Shown: in pieces, positions 46,583 through 58,821 of the stretch
How the letters are laid out: every line of letters begins with the position of its first letter
How positions within the stretch are numbered: the stretch's first letter is position 1
Assembly: GCA_002104905.1 (NCBI GenBank)
Contig: MCFE01000061.1
Location: 124,001-188,000 of the forward strand
Source: Basidiobolus meristosporus CBS 931.73
Lineage: Eukaryota; Basidiobolomycota; Basidiobolomycetes; Basidiobolales; Basidiobolaceae
Direction of reading: 5' to 3'
DNA length: 64,000 bases
Position numbers and translations under genes: made by a program
The notes under the pieces: generated by a model
Database searches by the model: none
Seen by the model: the letters and a program-made list of their open reading frames with translations, nothing else
Told to the model about the DNA's origin: nothing

Positions 46583-49500
46583 TTAAAATAGCCCATTGTT
46601 GAAAGCGGGGGATCTTCTAGGCTCAACAATGGCTTGAAGCCTGCGCTTGACCGTTCGGAATTTTGGATCTTTTAGAGTGATCTTAAGCGATTTGAGTAGC
46701 TTTAAATATGTTGTCTGTCTTGCTGAAAGCGTAGTGTAGAAGGCAGACATTCCCAGCCTAACAAGATTGCCCGTTAGTTATAGAGATACCTTCTGAATCT
46801 ATGGAGACTATCCAACTCACCAAGTCACCTCAGCTTCCGTCACGCTCATCAACGCAGGCTTCGCTTCTTTCGGACTAGGTCGTGATCGGCTTTTCAATAA
46901 GACATATCCGAATTGTACTATGTCGTATATTATATCTTCACGAGAGTTGAGAAAGGAAATTGATGGGATGAAGGCATGAAGCTAGCCGAGGCGTACCTGT
47001 TAGATGCTGCTCTCGTTGCTGGTGGAATGTTCTCAAGCTCTGTGAGTATCTATGGAATTTCATGGCGCATAGCAGATAGCTCTGGTAGATGTTCAGTAAT
47101 ATGGTAGAGACTTGATTGAAGCCAGGGTTGATAAATATTGGATGAAAGCGAGGCTTCAGCACTCTAGTAGAACAAGATGAATTTCAGCTCCATAATTATC
47201 TTCAAATCTGATCAGTAATCCTTACTGCATCAATTTATGCCGAAAAGCGATCCCAGGTTTGTTGATAGTCTCAACTGTCAGAGTGTTATTGATATCTAGA
47301 AAAGGCCGGAAGGATTAGTTACTCTAGCTCATCCATTCCAGCATCGAGCTACTTACAAGTTCCTATATACCGATTGTAGTCGGTCTTGACATCAAGAGTT
47401 CGGGTGTTTATCAATAGGCCACACCAAGGAAATTCTAATAAAATGAATCAGATACACATCCAATTGTGTTACAAATAGCGTATGTACACAACCAAGGTTG
47501 TTCTTATTTTCAACTGCAATACGGCTGACAGATTCCCCATGAATTTTTACTTCGAAATTCGTCAAGGTTTTTTGGGGATTGATGAAGCACCCATAATCCG
47601 CATTTCCTAGGTGAGCATGTATTAACACTGAACCTAATAGCATGACAAGCTTTCGAATCTCCAAGCACATACCAGTATGCATCACTTCGAGGAACCGTAT
47701 CACTTTACTCTTGTCCAAACTGATGTAAAGAAAATCGTCCACTAGTCTCAACAAAAGCTACATATTGAATAGTGTTAGTAAATCATGGATGAAGCGGGGT
47801 TTTTGCTGTTTACTAACTCCGTCATTGGTTGCATTAATAAATGCCAGGTGTTCCTTTTCGAAGTGGCCGTAAAAAATGCTAAATACCAGGTTAGCAACTG
47901 TTTCATTACTACGTCTCATTAGTGGCGTACCTGCAGAGTAGGGTAGACACAATCGAGCCTTGAGGTATGCCACCAGTTTGCTTGTAAAACTTATTGTCTA
48001 TCTTAACCAGATTCTTGGATATATGCTCCTCTAATAAAGTTAAAACTGTGCGAATATCTTCAAATCCGTAGGCAACCTATGGACAATGCACCAATGAGTC
48101 ATGCAGCCTATAAAACGTCAAATTTTCGATAATACCTGATCTATGAAAACAACATGCTGCATATTGCTCGCCATATCTTGCGCCAGTTCCGGAAATTGCG
48201 TAAAATCATCTAATGATAACCCGCTTAGATAAGAAAATAATTTATGGCTCACATAGCATAGTTACCTCCAGCACGAGCTTTCCGAATAAATCTCTTCCTC
48301 AATCTTCCCGCTGATGGATAAATAGCGGTGTATTTCTGAAGCATATATTCTTCCTAGTGAATCGAGATCATATGAATGGGTCGCTCAAAGCAATCCTTCC
48401 TGCGAGGACATACTTCCTTGAAGATCGCCTTCAGAATGGATAGTAACTTAGCTTGATTAATAGAATCGAAAGCTCCTTTGATATCCACTTTGGCAAAATA
48501 AAATTTCGAGCTGCTATCCAGTAAGCACCTCTAAACCGCAATTAGATGGATTAACATGTATCTTACCTTGCGTTGTCGACAAATATTCTGGCTTTGAATT
48601 CTTTCAGTTTCCAGTATATGTCATTCATACCCAGAACAGAGCTTCCCATAATGTCCGGTTGACGCGCCTATACAATTGTTCATCGGGTAAACTTAGTGGC
48701 AAAGTTTCAGGTCAACTTGAAAGATACACGAAAACGACCTTTTCAAAAGTCAATATCTGAAATGCATTTTGCAATAGGGTATTGATGGAAAGCCCTAGCT
48801 CTTTCTTACGACTTTTTGTTTTGCTCTGGACAGTGCTGGATAGCTATAGAATGCTTAGTATAGAAAGATAGCAGATATACCACGTTGTTTCTTTACATTC
48901 TTGATGTATTTTCGGCGTAAATTTACGATTGGACGTACGCCATTCTCTTTTGGCAATAGTCGTAAATAAGAATAGCCGATATCGCGATTTAGTAGTATTG
49001 TCTGTGCCTCGTCCTAACATATAGATGCAGTGAAGAGTAAGTCAGTTGTACTAATGCAGACAAATATGCCACACGCACTATACTGATTCTTGTATATATA
49101 CTGGATATAAGCTTATTCAATGCAGGCTTTGAAATTGTCTGCCAGAAATCTTGTCTGAAGTAAAACACACGATTACGATGCTGTGAACTCTCAGTGATGT
49201 AAAAATTCGTCTGTTGGTAGTGTTAGATTGGTTATTCATCTCTAATCAAACCTGATTTACCCACTTTCAATAACGGTATCACTATCGAGTTAAAAAGGTA
49301 CGAAACAAATTCGTTGAATAGTTCTTTTCGTTTTTCCGTATCACTGGGGGCTTTGTGGCCTGTTTTGACGCGATCCGAATCAAGCCATTCACAGTCGCTG
49401 AGCTAGAGTGGGTTTAGTAAAGAAAGGAGCCAAGGAGTCAAAACAAATAACAAACCTTAACGTTCTGTACAATTTGATGAAGCGACATTGACTCATACCT

Positions 49501-51717
49501 ACGACCACGAATAAACTGACTGATTGCTGGGGGATGGTGTAAATGGGAGGCCTTGAGATTTTGCAACAATAATGCTCCTAACCTTGATATATAAACTGGC
49601 GATTTGGCTCAGATCCCCAAAGTTCATAAGGAATTATCCGGTTCAGAGCAGAATGCACAAAGCATGTTACCTACGTCCCAGCTATGGTAAACACAGGAGT
49701 AGTAAACTCACGAAACTCATGACGTACTTGATGATAAGAAGAGTAAGGCATTTTAGAAGCCGATCTGTCCTCATTATATGATGCAAGTGGGATCAAAGAG
49801 GAAATTGATACGTTGTCAACCTATGAAGTCAGCCATGAGTGAGCAGGTATCAAGGCGTTGGAGAATCATCTGATGGAAGCAATATAATACCGAGAGAGGA
49901 CAGCTCCTTATCAATAGTGCTCGATAGTTGCATTTCTTGTGTAACAGCGTAAGCTTTTTGATCAAAGCTGCCGCCTTTTTCAATCGCCAAGGAATCTTCA
50001 GACTCTTGTCATGCTAAAGCAAGGCTTCATGTTACAAAGAGGGGTCGTATCAAGTGACTCATATAAGCGTACACTTAATCTCTGGGACGGCGAGAATGGC
50101 CTTTGGTTAAACTGGCTAGGAAACACCATCAGCATGATCTCTTTAAGAGAGGCAACATTTAGGTGATCTACATAGTAGAACTGTAAACTCAACAACGTCA
50201 GTGTTTCGAATGATCAAGCCGATCAACTTACGAGTGTATGGCAGGCCGAAATATACAGGGATTTTGTGCTTTCGAATAGGGCGAGAGTAGAAGATTCTTG
50301 AACGTTCAAATACAATGGCAGTGGGTTTTCTAGCGGGGAGTTGTCAACAGTATAACAAGCAGTTAGATCCCAGCCCTGGGTATTGAAGAATGTGATATCC
50401 ACCCACTTTACGGATTTTGTGTGGCTGGTCTTGTTTGATGAGGCTAGCTTTTCTGAAAGGCTAGACTCAGTACGAGCATATTTCACAGGAAAAGGCTCAG
50501 TCACTTCAAGCTGAAATTTCCTTTTCAACCCAGCAGCACATACACTTGTGTTTGGAATGAAACCATTGTTTTCTGTGCCTAGACAGCCTGAAGCTGGAAT
50601 GCTCGATAAATCACCCTGCTTATCACTCACATTATGTGTATAACCATCGGGAGTCTGCTGGATGGATGAGTGGCTGATACCGCTTGCCGCTCCAGCTTCG
50701 TTTTTTGAGTAGGACGCTTGCACTTCCTCTGAGCACTGATTTTCGCCTTTCCTTCTTTTTCCCCGCCGGCGTCGCTTTCGCAAAGGCCTCAGCTCAGGTT
50801 CATCCTCACTTTGGCTCGGTTTGAAACGAGGTATATTTGTGTTGGCATTGACCGCTTTCGAATTGAAAACTGCTTCAATAGACTTTCGAAACAATTTGGG
50901 TGGAACATACATAGACTTTTGCAGTCTAGTGCTAGACACAACGATATCAGATATGGGTGTTCCTTGAATGCGCTCTTTACGTAAGTACTATTGTTTTAGT
51001 TATAGTCCGCAGAATTTTGAGCTTACCTGTTGCTTGATAAAAGCAGTCATTGGGTAGAGGAAGAAACAGCAAGGTATCCAATAACAAATGATACATCATT
51101 TTCTCTCCAATTCTATAGAGGCATTAATTTTATATAACAACGTCCTAAATGTTACTTGAGATACCTTGATAGGAGCGTTTCCCAATGTTTAGACTTAAGA
51201 CTATTGACAATAGTGTTTGGAAAGTAGTTTTCAACGCTGACCAAGCCAGGTACTCCATACGTATTATGGTTACGGATCTAAAGCGTGATTGTTTAACTTT
51301 GGGAATTTATGATTTTTTCTGATTTTTTAGGAAAGCTCACTCGTCGATAACCAAGAGTCATTATATTGCTAGGATTTCCCCTTGCGTATTGGAAAATGGT
51401 CTGAATGACCCGATTCACTATCTAAAGGCAAACTAAGTCAAGGATCTTCGGCAGGAATCACGCGATGGAAAACTATGTACCTCCCCTTGTGTAGATAGGA
51501 CATCGCTTTGAAATGAAGCTATTTCAATAGGCTTCGTTTCAACTACAAGGGTTCTTGCCAGAAATTCTTGATATTCAATACTATCACTTTCTAGTAAAAC
51601 ACGACGCTGCTTTGTGTCCTTTTTCAGGAAATATTCCAGCAAAGAGGTTATGTTTTTAAACAAGTTGGCCAAGGTAAGCGAACGAATAGGAGGAGTGGCA
51701 GACTCTTTGTTCGACAT
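46583..51717 (-). CDS. TERT: Telomerase reverse transcriptase (TERT)
   Basis: A minus-strand gene with many short introns and all main TERT motifs. The N-terminus (51717 down) includes [16 protein letters not shown] and the GQ-like [22 protein letters not shown]...YQATG and a [11 protein letters not shown] basic linker follow, with CP/QFP-type parts around 50900-50000. The T motif reads [17 protein letters not shown]. Motifs 1/2 are [19 protein letters not shown]. Motif A is [12 protein letters not shown] (catalytic Asp) and B' is [14 protein letters not shown] spliced to [13 protein letters not shown] is [10 protein letters not shown] (two Asp), D is [12 protein letters not shown], and E is [17 protein letters not shown]. 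The C-terminal extension ([16 protein letters not shown]...[11 protein letters not shown]) ends at TAA 46583-46585. It extends telomeres from its RNA template. All three catalytic aspartates are present, so it looks functional. Confidence 0.93.
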
Positions 51718-52989
51718 ACGAGGACGAGTGAATATAGCAACGCTAAGTCACGAAATGGTGGAAAGAGAAAAGCCCAAGTTAATTTAGCATCGGGACTGTA
51801 TTTCGATCGGGCAACGAGGTGGATAAAAAACAATACTTGTTGACAACTCGATTTGTTTGAGGGTTGCTAGATTACTGATTATGCCTACGCATGAGATTTG
51901 TCAGATCCTACCAAGGGGAAAGACCGAGATTTCGAGGTTTAGGATCCGCTTAACATTAGAAAATGGATAACCAGCAGTCACCAAAGCACTGAGTTTTGTC
52001 AGAGCGGTTAGTGTTCCCAACCACTGCACACTTTCCAAGACTTTATCTTCACGTATAGCAGTGAGGTTGGGACACTCCTCAGGGCACATGACCTTTGAGC
52101 GACGTGGTGGCTGTTATTCAAGGAATACGCCATATACATGTAGTGCTGAATAAATGCATATGCATTCATTCACTCGATAGTCTTGCTCAAATCTGGTTGT
52201 GAAGTGTTGTTCCCAAGCCCATTCTGGATTGGCTGGTGGGCACATAAAACCCATGAATTAACTATTAAGGAGTGACAATTTAATTCACCATACACAGCTA
52301 CGCTTCCCTCGCCATTTACGGGATCATCAATATAACATAAAGTTGGTGGATTAGCCAGTATGTACTAATGTGTTGGCGACTGATCACCATTGGCTATTGA
52401 CAGAAGCGTGTATAAAGCTTCTTGTTCATCACTCCGCGGCGAATCATGCTGGAATTCTCTGAGTAGAATCATTTCTACGGCTAATTGAGCAATTCAAAAT
52501 GACACCACAGAGTAATTTCAAGTCAGTATTTGTACTATAAAACCCTCATACCTGGGCTCAAACTGGTTACTTGTCTAAAACGGAATGGATTAATATCATT
52601 GCAAACCAGTGTGTTACTGCAATGTTGTCCAGTGTGAGCACATTGGTATTCAACTCAAAAGACTAATTTGCAGAAACTGTGTGACGGTAGTTTCAATTAG
52701 AAATGACAACGAGATTAGATTGCATATATGACGAAAATACAGCCTAATGGGCAGATCACCATGAATGGAAGCAAATCAGAGTGCGTGAATTAGTGTTACT
52801 TTGCAACGTTGATGATATCTCGTATTCACTCATTTATATCTGTTGGCCTTGTCAACTGAGATCACTGCTTCCTTCTATTTCAGAACCGCTGAATAGACCA
52901 TTAACCTTGGACGTCCTTGAACTCTGCCCCTTCCTCTAACTCTCTCTAAGCTACTGTATTTAATCCTAATCGGCCAACGAGTCAAAGCT
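51718..52989. other. Intergenic between TERT and the WWGY orphan
   Basis: About 1.27 kb between two divergent start codons, holding both promoters. Minus frames 51648-51833 and 51901-52089 are not supported by any motif. Confidence 0.45.
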
Positions 52990-53709
52990 ATGAGGCTTTT
53001 CAGACAAGAGCGCGTGTCTAAACAAAGAACCTTCATCCCAAAGAGCAAGCACGAGCTATTAGCACATGAGGCTCGAGATATCATGACTGGTAAACGAAAA
53101 CAATTCGACTCGGGACGGACTATAAAGGCACTTCAAAATCCAGACACAATGAATAAAGTGCTTCCAATTCTTCGGAAGCTACCCGAGGCTGACACTCCCC
53201 ATGCAATCGATCTTCTGTTCACCCAGGAGCCACCACAACCTACCTCAACTGTCCATTTTGCCATCAAGGAGGTTCGGCAAAGAATTGAACTTGTAAATTT
53301 CTCTCCCTTAGATGCTATAGCCACCAATCAGGGCCCTCTACTTAGTAATCGCAGTGGACCTCCACCTAGAGATGTGGTATCAGTATACACCTATTGGTGG
53401 GGTTATGAGATATATTTGCCGGATCAGCTAGTCAAAGAGCTTATAAAGGATGGAAATACAGCGGTCGCTGCTGCTGGACTGATCGCCGCACTGTCAGCGG
53501 CAGTTCCTGCGTTGGCTCCCTTTGTAAGAGTAATATCTGCCTTTATAACACTACAAATTGCTGTAATCCAGAGAAAAGATCACAACTCCGGGATTATCTT
53601 AACCTCCTCCTGGTAAGCAGCATGCACTTTTCAATCCGCGCTACTTGTTAACTAACTGCTTGAGATTAGGATTCTTCCTGCACTTCTGGTCCCACGCCAA
53701 TGGAAATAA
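52990..53709 (+). CDS. Small orphan protein with WWGYEIYLP motif and hydrophobic tail
   Basis: Two exons, 52990-53612 and 53670-53709, join as a split TGG codon to give 220 residues. The first half is hydrophilic and basic near the start (MRLFRQERVSKQRTFIPKSK). A central block reads VYTYWWGYEIYLPDQLVKEL. It is followed by a glycine/alanine-rich hydrophobic hairpin (AVAAAGLIAALSAAVPAL) and a second hydrophobic segment, then a short end ILPALLVPRQWK. I recall bacterial and some fungal small proteins with a WWGY...L block followed by an Ala/Gly-rich hydrophobic helix and a terminal VPRPQ-like end, but this is not checked. No known function. No signal peptide at the N-terminus; it may be membrane-active or a foreign gene. 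Confidence 0.6.
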
Positions 53710-54965
53710 TAATACTAAATAAGTTTGTAAATAAATCGATCTAATCATTGGCGTAGATTTGTAAGCATTTGATACCCAAGCTATGCTTTATGCGCATGTG
53801 CTTGAACCATCCAACCATTGTGTAGAGCAGATGTGGCACCAGCAGATCCGACGGGGGCCTTGTCGCAATTGGTACATATTGCAATGAGATTGTGCTCCAA
53901 ATATTACATTTGATAAGGATATCATACAAATGAGTATCTGGCCATGACAAATATATCACTTCCCAGTATTCTCTTCAATTACTACTCGGAGGTAATGGCA
54001 ATGAGGGACAGGCGTTTGGATGGGTTTAAAATTCTAAGCACTTGGTTAATTTGGAATCTACTCGTCTATATTTCGATCACATGAGCGTAGTAACAGCTAC
54101 CAAGCTTCTGCACCTTAGCCCTTAAATTATGCTTACAGTCGTCGATGCCTACTCAGCTCTGGTATCCTTACATCACCCGCCCACCCACTAGTCCGCACTG
54201 CTGCTGAATTGCATCATATGAATGAATGTGACATATTTGGCTCACTTATTGGGGCTAATGCTCGTCCAATTCGGTATCGAAGATTGTTGGTTTGTATATC
54301 AACGGATTGAAAAAGGAAACCATCCAAAATTATTGAATGCTTGGTATTATACACAGGTAAGGTTTGCTTGTCCCTTCCGCAGCTGCCCCAATAAGGCTGC
54401 AAACTTGAATATCTCGGCAGGATTTCCGCTGAGGACTACCACGTTCATACAGTGTCTTGATGGTATTCCACCTTGTTTCTCGCCAGAAATCATCTGTATG
54501 CTTGAGCTTCAGATTGTAACACTATGAGTTATACTTTAAACTGGCCAATGACTCCGGATTCTACAGAGCTGTATGCTTCATTGAGGTGGGATCATTTATT
54601 CTCTCCAGAGTTTCCAAGATCCTAATGAATTTGTAAATCTTGTACGACTATCAGACTTGGAATATTTGCTTGCATCCGATCTCTTCACTTCAAGCCTATG
54701 ATTTGATTTCTCTTTGTTTATGACCAACTATTTTGTACTCCTTGCAATTTATGAGACTATTGGTGAATGTCCTATATTTGGATATTCTTGAATACACATA
54801 TAATAATCACTAATCCTAGAATGCTCCCAGTAAATGTGGTTTTCTTGTTGGCTGACTTTTACTGGTATTTCCAATCATGTGAATTAAGGGTTTCATTGTA
54901 AGAGAAACTGTTTCAATGTTGCAAATATATAGAGTAGGCAGCACTTGCTACATGCATCTTAGAAG
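53710..54965. other. Intergenic, becoming AT-rich toward the retroelements
   Basis: About 1.25 kb. Frame 54222-54527 (plus) has no supporting motif. AT content rises from about 54700 towards the LTRs. Confidence 0.45.
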
Positions 54966-55328
54966 TGTTGTAATGGATATTGTTGAAAGAGTTTTTGAGA
55001 TATTGGAAGTGATTGAGAGCACAAGTAGATTATGTGGTTTTCACTAAATGATTTATTGAATGTAAGAGTGGAATTTATACTTTTACATGGTCTTGGAAAA
55101 TATGCTTGTAGAATATGCTTAGGAAGGTGCCAAGAGCATTTGTGCAAAGCATGGGACTGCTTGGACAACTTTGGGAAATTTCATGCTCTGGGTACCTGAT
55201 GCTTTGGTGAAAATGTTGTATGTAAATCCCAACACGGAATTTGGTGAAAATTCTCCAAGATTTGTAGATCATGATCTAAATGACTAAGTAAGGTGGATAC
55301 TTGGGTGCAATTACAAATCTTTACAACA
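54966..55328 (-). mobile_element. Solo LTR, inverted, of the copia element's family
   Basis: 363 bases, bounded by TGTTGTAA at 54966 and TTACAACA at 55328. Read on the minus strand it matches the two plus-strand LTRs at 55785 and 58822 along its length: a stretch with CTTTTACATTCAATAA-like bases, then CCACATAATCTACTT and CCAATATCTC...AAGACTCTT. It has no internal region, so it is a solo LTR left by recombination or a fragment. No clear target-site duplication flanks it. Confidence 0.85.
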
Positions 55329-55784
55329 GATACAAGCACCATATGATATGTATGGTATTCTTGTAATAATTGAGTGCTGGAAATTCAATATTGATGTTGA
55401 ATACTCCACAAAGTTGGCCATGCAACTACCTGTAGAGCTCATAAGCCTAAATGCAAATAATCATACTACGCATATATTACCTTCAATATTATTCCTCTGA
55501 TATATACTATAATCTTCAAGATTAGGTAAACTTTGTAATATTGTTTGGATTTGTGCAGCAGATGATTTCTAAATCTTATAGTGAGTCCATAAGCCAGATC
55601 TTGGCCAGTATTATAGGATATAATGCAGTAGAATTATCTGAGCCATATTACTAAGCATCTGCACATGGGAATCCATAAAGTTCTAGATATGACCCTCATC
55701 AATACACATGTGCTATGAGGAGCTTCAAGAGCTCAATCCCTTTGAGAAATAATCTGATCCTGTGGGTGGATCTAAACTTGATTG
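55329..55784. other. Spacer between inverted LTRs
   Basis: 456 AT-rich bases between the inverted and the direct LTR. No coding motif found. Confidence 0.5.
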
Positions 55785-56116
55785 TGTTGTAAAAATTTGG
55801 AATTCCACCTAAATATTCACCTAACTTAGTCACTTAGATCATTACCTTCAAGTCCTAAAGAATACTGACTAAATTCCTTGTTGGGATTTATTTAGAATAT
55901 TTACCCAGAACATAAAAATTAGATAAATTGTCCAAACAGCCCTAAACTTTGCACACATGTTCTTGGGGCCTTCCTTAGCCTATTCTACGTGTTTGTTATG
56001 CCAAGACAAGGTAAAAGTATAAATACTACTTTTACATTCAATAAGACATTAAGTGAATACCACATAATCTACTTATCCTCCCAATCACTTCCAATATCTC
56101 TAAGACTCTTACAATA
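55785..56116 (+). repeat. 5' LTR of the copia element
   Basis: 332 bases opening with TGTTGTAA and ending near TTACAATA, one base away from the TTACAACA end of the sister LTRs. A TATA-like stretch and an AATAAG/AATAAA-like signal lie in its second half. The Gag ATG at 56119 follows immediately, so little room is left for a standard primer-binding site. Confidence 0.85.
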
Positions 56117-56118
56117 GG

Positions 56119-56893
56119 CTATGGGTCCCAAGCTATCACTCTCTGCAATGTCAACTACTGCTATTACTGAAATTTTTCCCTCTGCTGTAAAGTTGGATGG
56201 ATCTAACTACCAAGTGTGGAAGGTCAAGATGAAGATGCTCAACAAGAAATAGGCCTTTGGGATATTGTCATGGGAGAAGATTGCCCTCCTAAAAATGTGG
56301 GAGAGGAAGCCTTGAAGTACCAGAAGAAAGAACAAAGAGCCTTCAACTGCATTTGCCTCAATGTTATAGACAAATTGCTAATTCAATGCTCAAGAGCAAA
56401 AATGGCAAAGAATGCCTGGAAGGCATTAGAAGACACCTACCAGTCATGTTCAGCTGCTAAGAAAATGTATCTGAGACAAAAATTCTTTACTACAAAGATG
56501 CAGCTGGTAGAAGAAATGAAAAATCTAACTAGCAGAATTACCCTGCCGGTAGATGAGATGGAATCTGTGGGCATACCAACTACTGATGAGGATGTGATAG
56601 TAACTATCCTGAATAGCCTGACAGACAAGTTTCAGGGCCTTGTATCAGCCCTAGAGTCCAGAACTGAAGATTTGACCTTAAATTACGTATATGGAAGGCT
56701 CCTGGATGAAGAATTAAGAAAATCAAGTGTCAATAAGAAGGAAGAAGAAAATGATTTAATAAGCAATGATAACCAACAAAGAAGGTACATAAGACCTTAC
56801 AAAGGCAATAGCAACCTGTTTTTCAACCTCTGCAAAAGGAAAGAACACACATCAGACCATTGTGTTTTGAATAGACACAAGGCAGGAGAGTAG
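56119..56893 (+). pseudogene. gag: copia Gag remnant (DUF4219/UBN2-like), frameshifted
   Basis: ATG 56119 opens MGPKLSLSAMSTTAIT and reads SNYQVWKVKMKMLNKK before a stop. The Gag text then continues in another frame from about 56216 (EIGLWDIVMGEDCPPKN, then KNAWKALEDTYQSC, LTSRITLPVDEME, GRLLDEELRK), so one frameshift lies near 56240-56250. The CCHC zinc knuckle near the end reads FFNLCKRKEHTSDHC, with the first cysteine lost or moved. Not functional as it stands. Confidence 0.85.
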
Positions 56894-57368
56894 GGCTAGG
56901 TAAGGCAGGACCAGGAAAGGACTTAGGTGTGGATCAACAAGGCAAGGCTGTTTATTCAAGACCTGTGTTTATCAGACTGAGGAATACATAAGGGGGGATA
57001 GGACTATATATACTTTTTGGCAATATGGATGCTGAGAGATATTGGCTAATACTGATGGGGTTCTGGGGTGAGGCACAGTAAGTGTGCCAAGATAGAATAT
57101 ACTAAAGAACAGACTGGAATATCACATGGAGATATGTCAGGGGTCAGCTGATCATGTAACTAGGTCATGTGATATGTAGTTAGCATATATGGCATGGGAC
57201 TACATAAACTCTAATGGGAAGCTTCCATAGAATGCTCCATTGTGTAACATTGACTTGGAGCTTTCAAGAAGTTGTTAGAATGTAGTAGAACTTTCTAGAA
57301 GGAACTGGGATTTCTTCACTGACTTGATTTGGCTAGATAATTGGAGACCAGGGATGTCATGTGATCAT
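56879..57368. mobile_element. About 490-base insertion between gag and protease
   Basis: A non-coding block interrupts the element between the Gag end and the protease. GACAC occurs just before (56874-56878) and just after it (57369-57373), a possible 5-base target duplication. On the minus strand it holds a TATA-like run (AGTATATATAG) and an AATAAA, an LTR-like layout. It starts there near a palindrome (CATGATCACATG). It may be a solo LTR of a second family. The edges are uncertain. Confidence 0.5.
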
Positions 57369-58281
57369 GACACAGTGTCTCAAAAAGAGAGATAATCAGC
57401 AAAAGAAGCCTGAAACTGGGAATACTACAACAACTGAAGATGGACTATTCATATCTGCACTAAATAGGACCACAAACAAGGACTCTCAGACGTGGTATAT
57501 TAGCTCTGGAGCATCTCAGCACTTTACACACCAAAAAGAACTATTTACCCAATATCAAGAAATTCCAATCAAGAAGGTTTTCATGGGTGACAATAGAACA
57601 CTTGATGCAGTGGGAGAAGGAACTATCCAAGTAAACCTCAGAAGCAGTGAAGGAAGCCATACATGAACCTTTAAAGAAGTACTTGATGTATCATAAATAG
57701 CCAAGAACCTACTATCTGTAAGCAAGGCCACAGCAGAAGGACTCAGTCTTGGCTTTGACTATTCAGGATGCAGGATCACTGATCAAAATGGTGCCCATAT
57801 TGCTTTGGGCATCAGAGATCAGAATCTATACAAGCTGACTTATATTCCATCATATTTGGAAGCCAATATAAGTAACTTAAATGAGGAAACACCAATGCTT
57901 TGGCACAGAAGATTTAGGCACATCAATTTTGATTATTTACACAAAATGATCAAATATCAGCTAATTTCTGGAGTAAAAATTGATCCCCCAGCTAATTTGG
58001 AGCACTGTGAAGCCTGCATATATGGGAAACAAGCCAGATAACTGTTCAAGAGCTCTAGGGTTATCAAAACTAAGAAAAAATTAGATCTAATTCACTCAGA
58101 TCTGTGTGGACCTACGCAAAATTTATCCTTAGGTGGGATGAAGTATTTAATCACTTTTATTGATGATTATATAAGATATACATGGGTCTACATCATGGAG
58201 AGAAACAAAGAAGCTCTGTCTAAGTTCAGGGAGTTTAAAGCCATGGTGGAGAGAGAAACTGGTGAAAAAGTTAAGATTACC
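57361..58281 (+). pseudogene. pol: copia protease, GAG-pre-integrase and integrase start, broken
   Basis: The protease region reads QTWYISSGASQHFTHQKELF, where copia proteases have the catalytic triad D-S/T-G; the Asp is replaced by Ser here. After stops near 57664 and 57695 comes NLLSVSKATAEGLSLGFDY, then the GAG-pre-integrase domain (MLWHRRFRHINFDYLHKM, CEACIYGKQAR). After another stop at 58039 comes the integrase core (LIHSDLCGPTQNLSLGG, FIDDYIRYTWVYIM). The catalytic triad's first Asp (HSD) and second Asp (DD) are there, but the frame ends before the DDE glutamate. Not functional. Confidence 0.88.
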
Positions 58282-58821
58282 TGATATCAAGGTCAAGTAT
58301 TCCAGATAACCTCTTAAAATAATGTCTGAGAACATATTCTATAATCCTCTGAAAATGATCAGAGTTAGTAAGCTGGTGGAATATACAGGTTAGTAAGGTA
58401 TATTCCAGGTTTCTCCAATCCTACAGCTCCCAATATCTCAGGTAATAGCTTTTTGGCCAATAAGCACTACATTTTCCAGGTGGAGATTAGGTCCACTAAT
58501 TTTCATACCAAATCTGGCAGTCACCTGCTTACTGCTTGCACCAGAAATTGTAACTAATACCTTCCTGGAAAGTACATCATCAGAAGTGCCCCAAGTTTGA
58601 GATTTTCACAAGGTTAGGTGTTAAGTACAAAGTTAAAAACAAACCTTTAGAGATAGCTCACTACTGGGAATGCATTAAACATGTCAGTATCTTGAAAAAT
58701 CCTGTTGCTAGTTTATTGAGATACTTGGCTTCATAACCAGTCAGTATTATTCACTTCATTTGAACTTAACCAAGTAGTATAACTTACTGCTTACTCACCA
58801 ACATTCAAAGATAGCAGAATC
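58282..58821. other. Remnant internal sequence of the copia element
   Basis: About 540 non-coding bases where reverse transcriptase and RNase H should be. Neither was detected in any frame. Confidence 0.6.
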
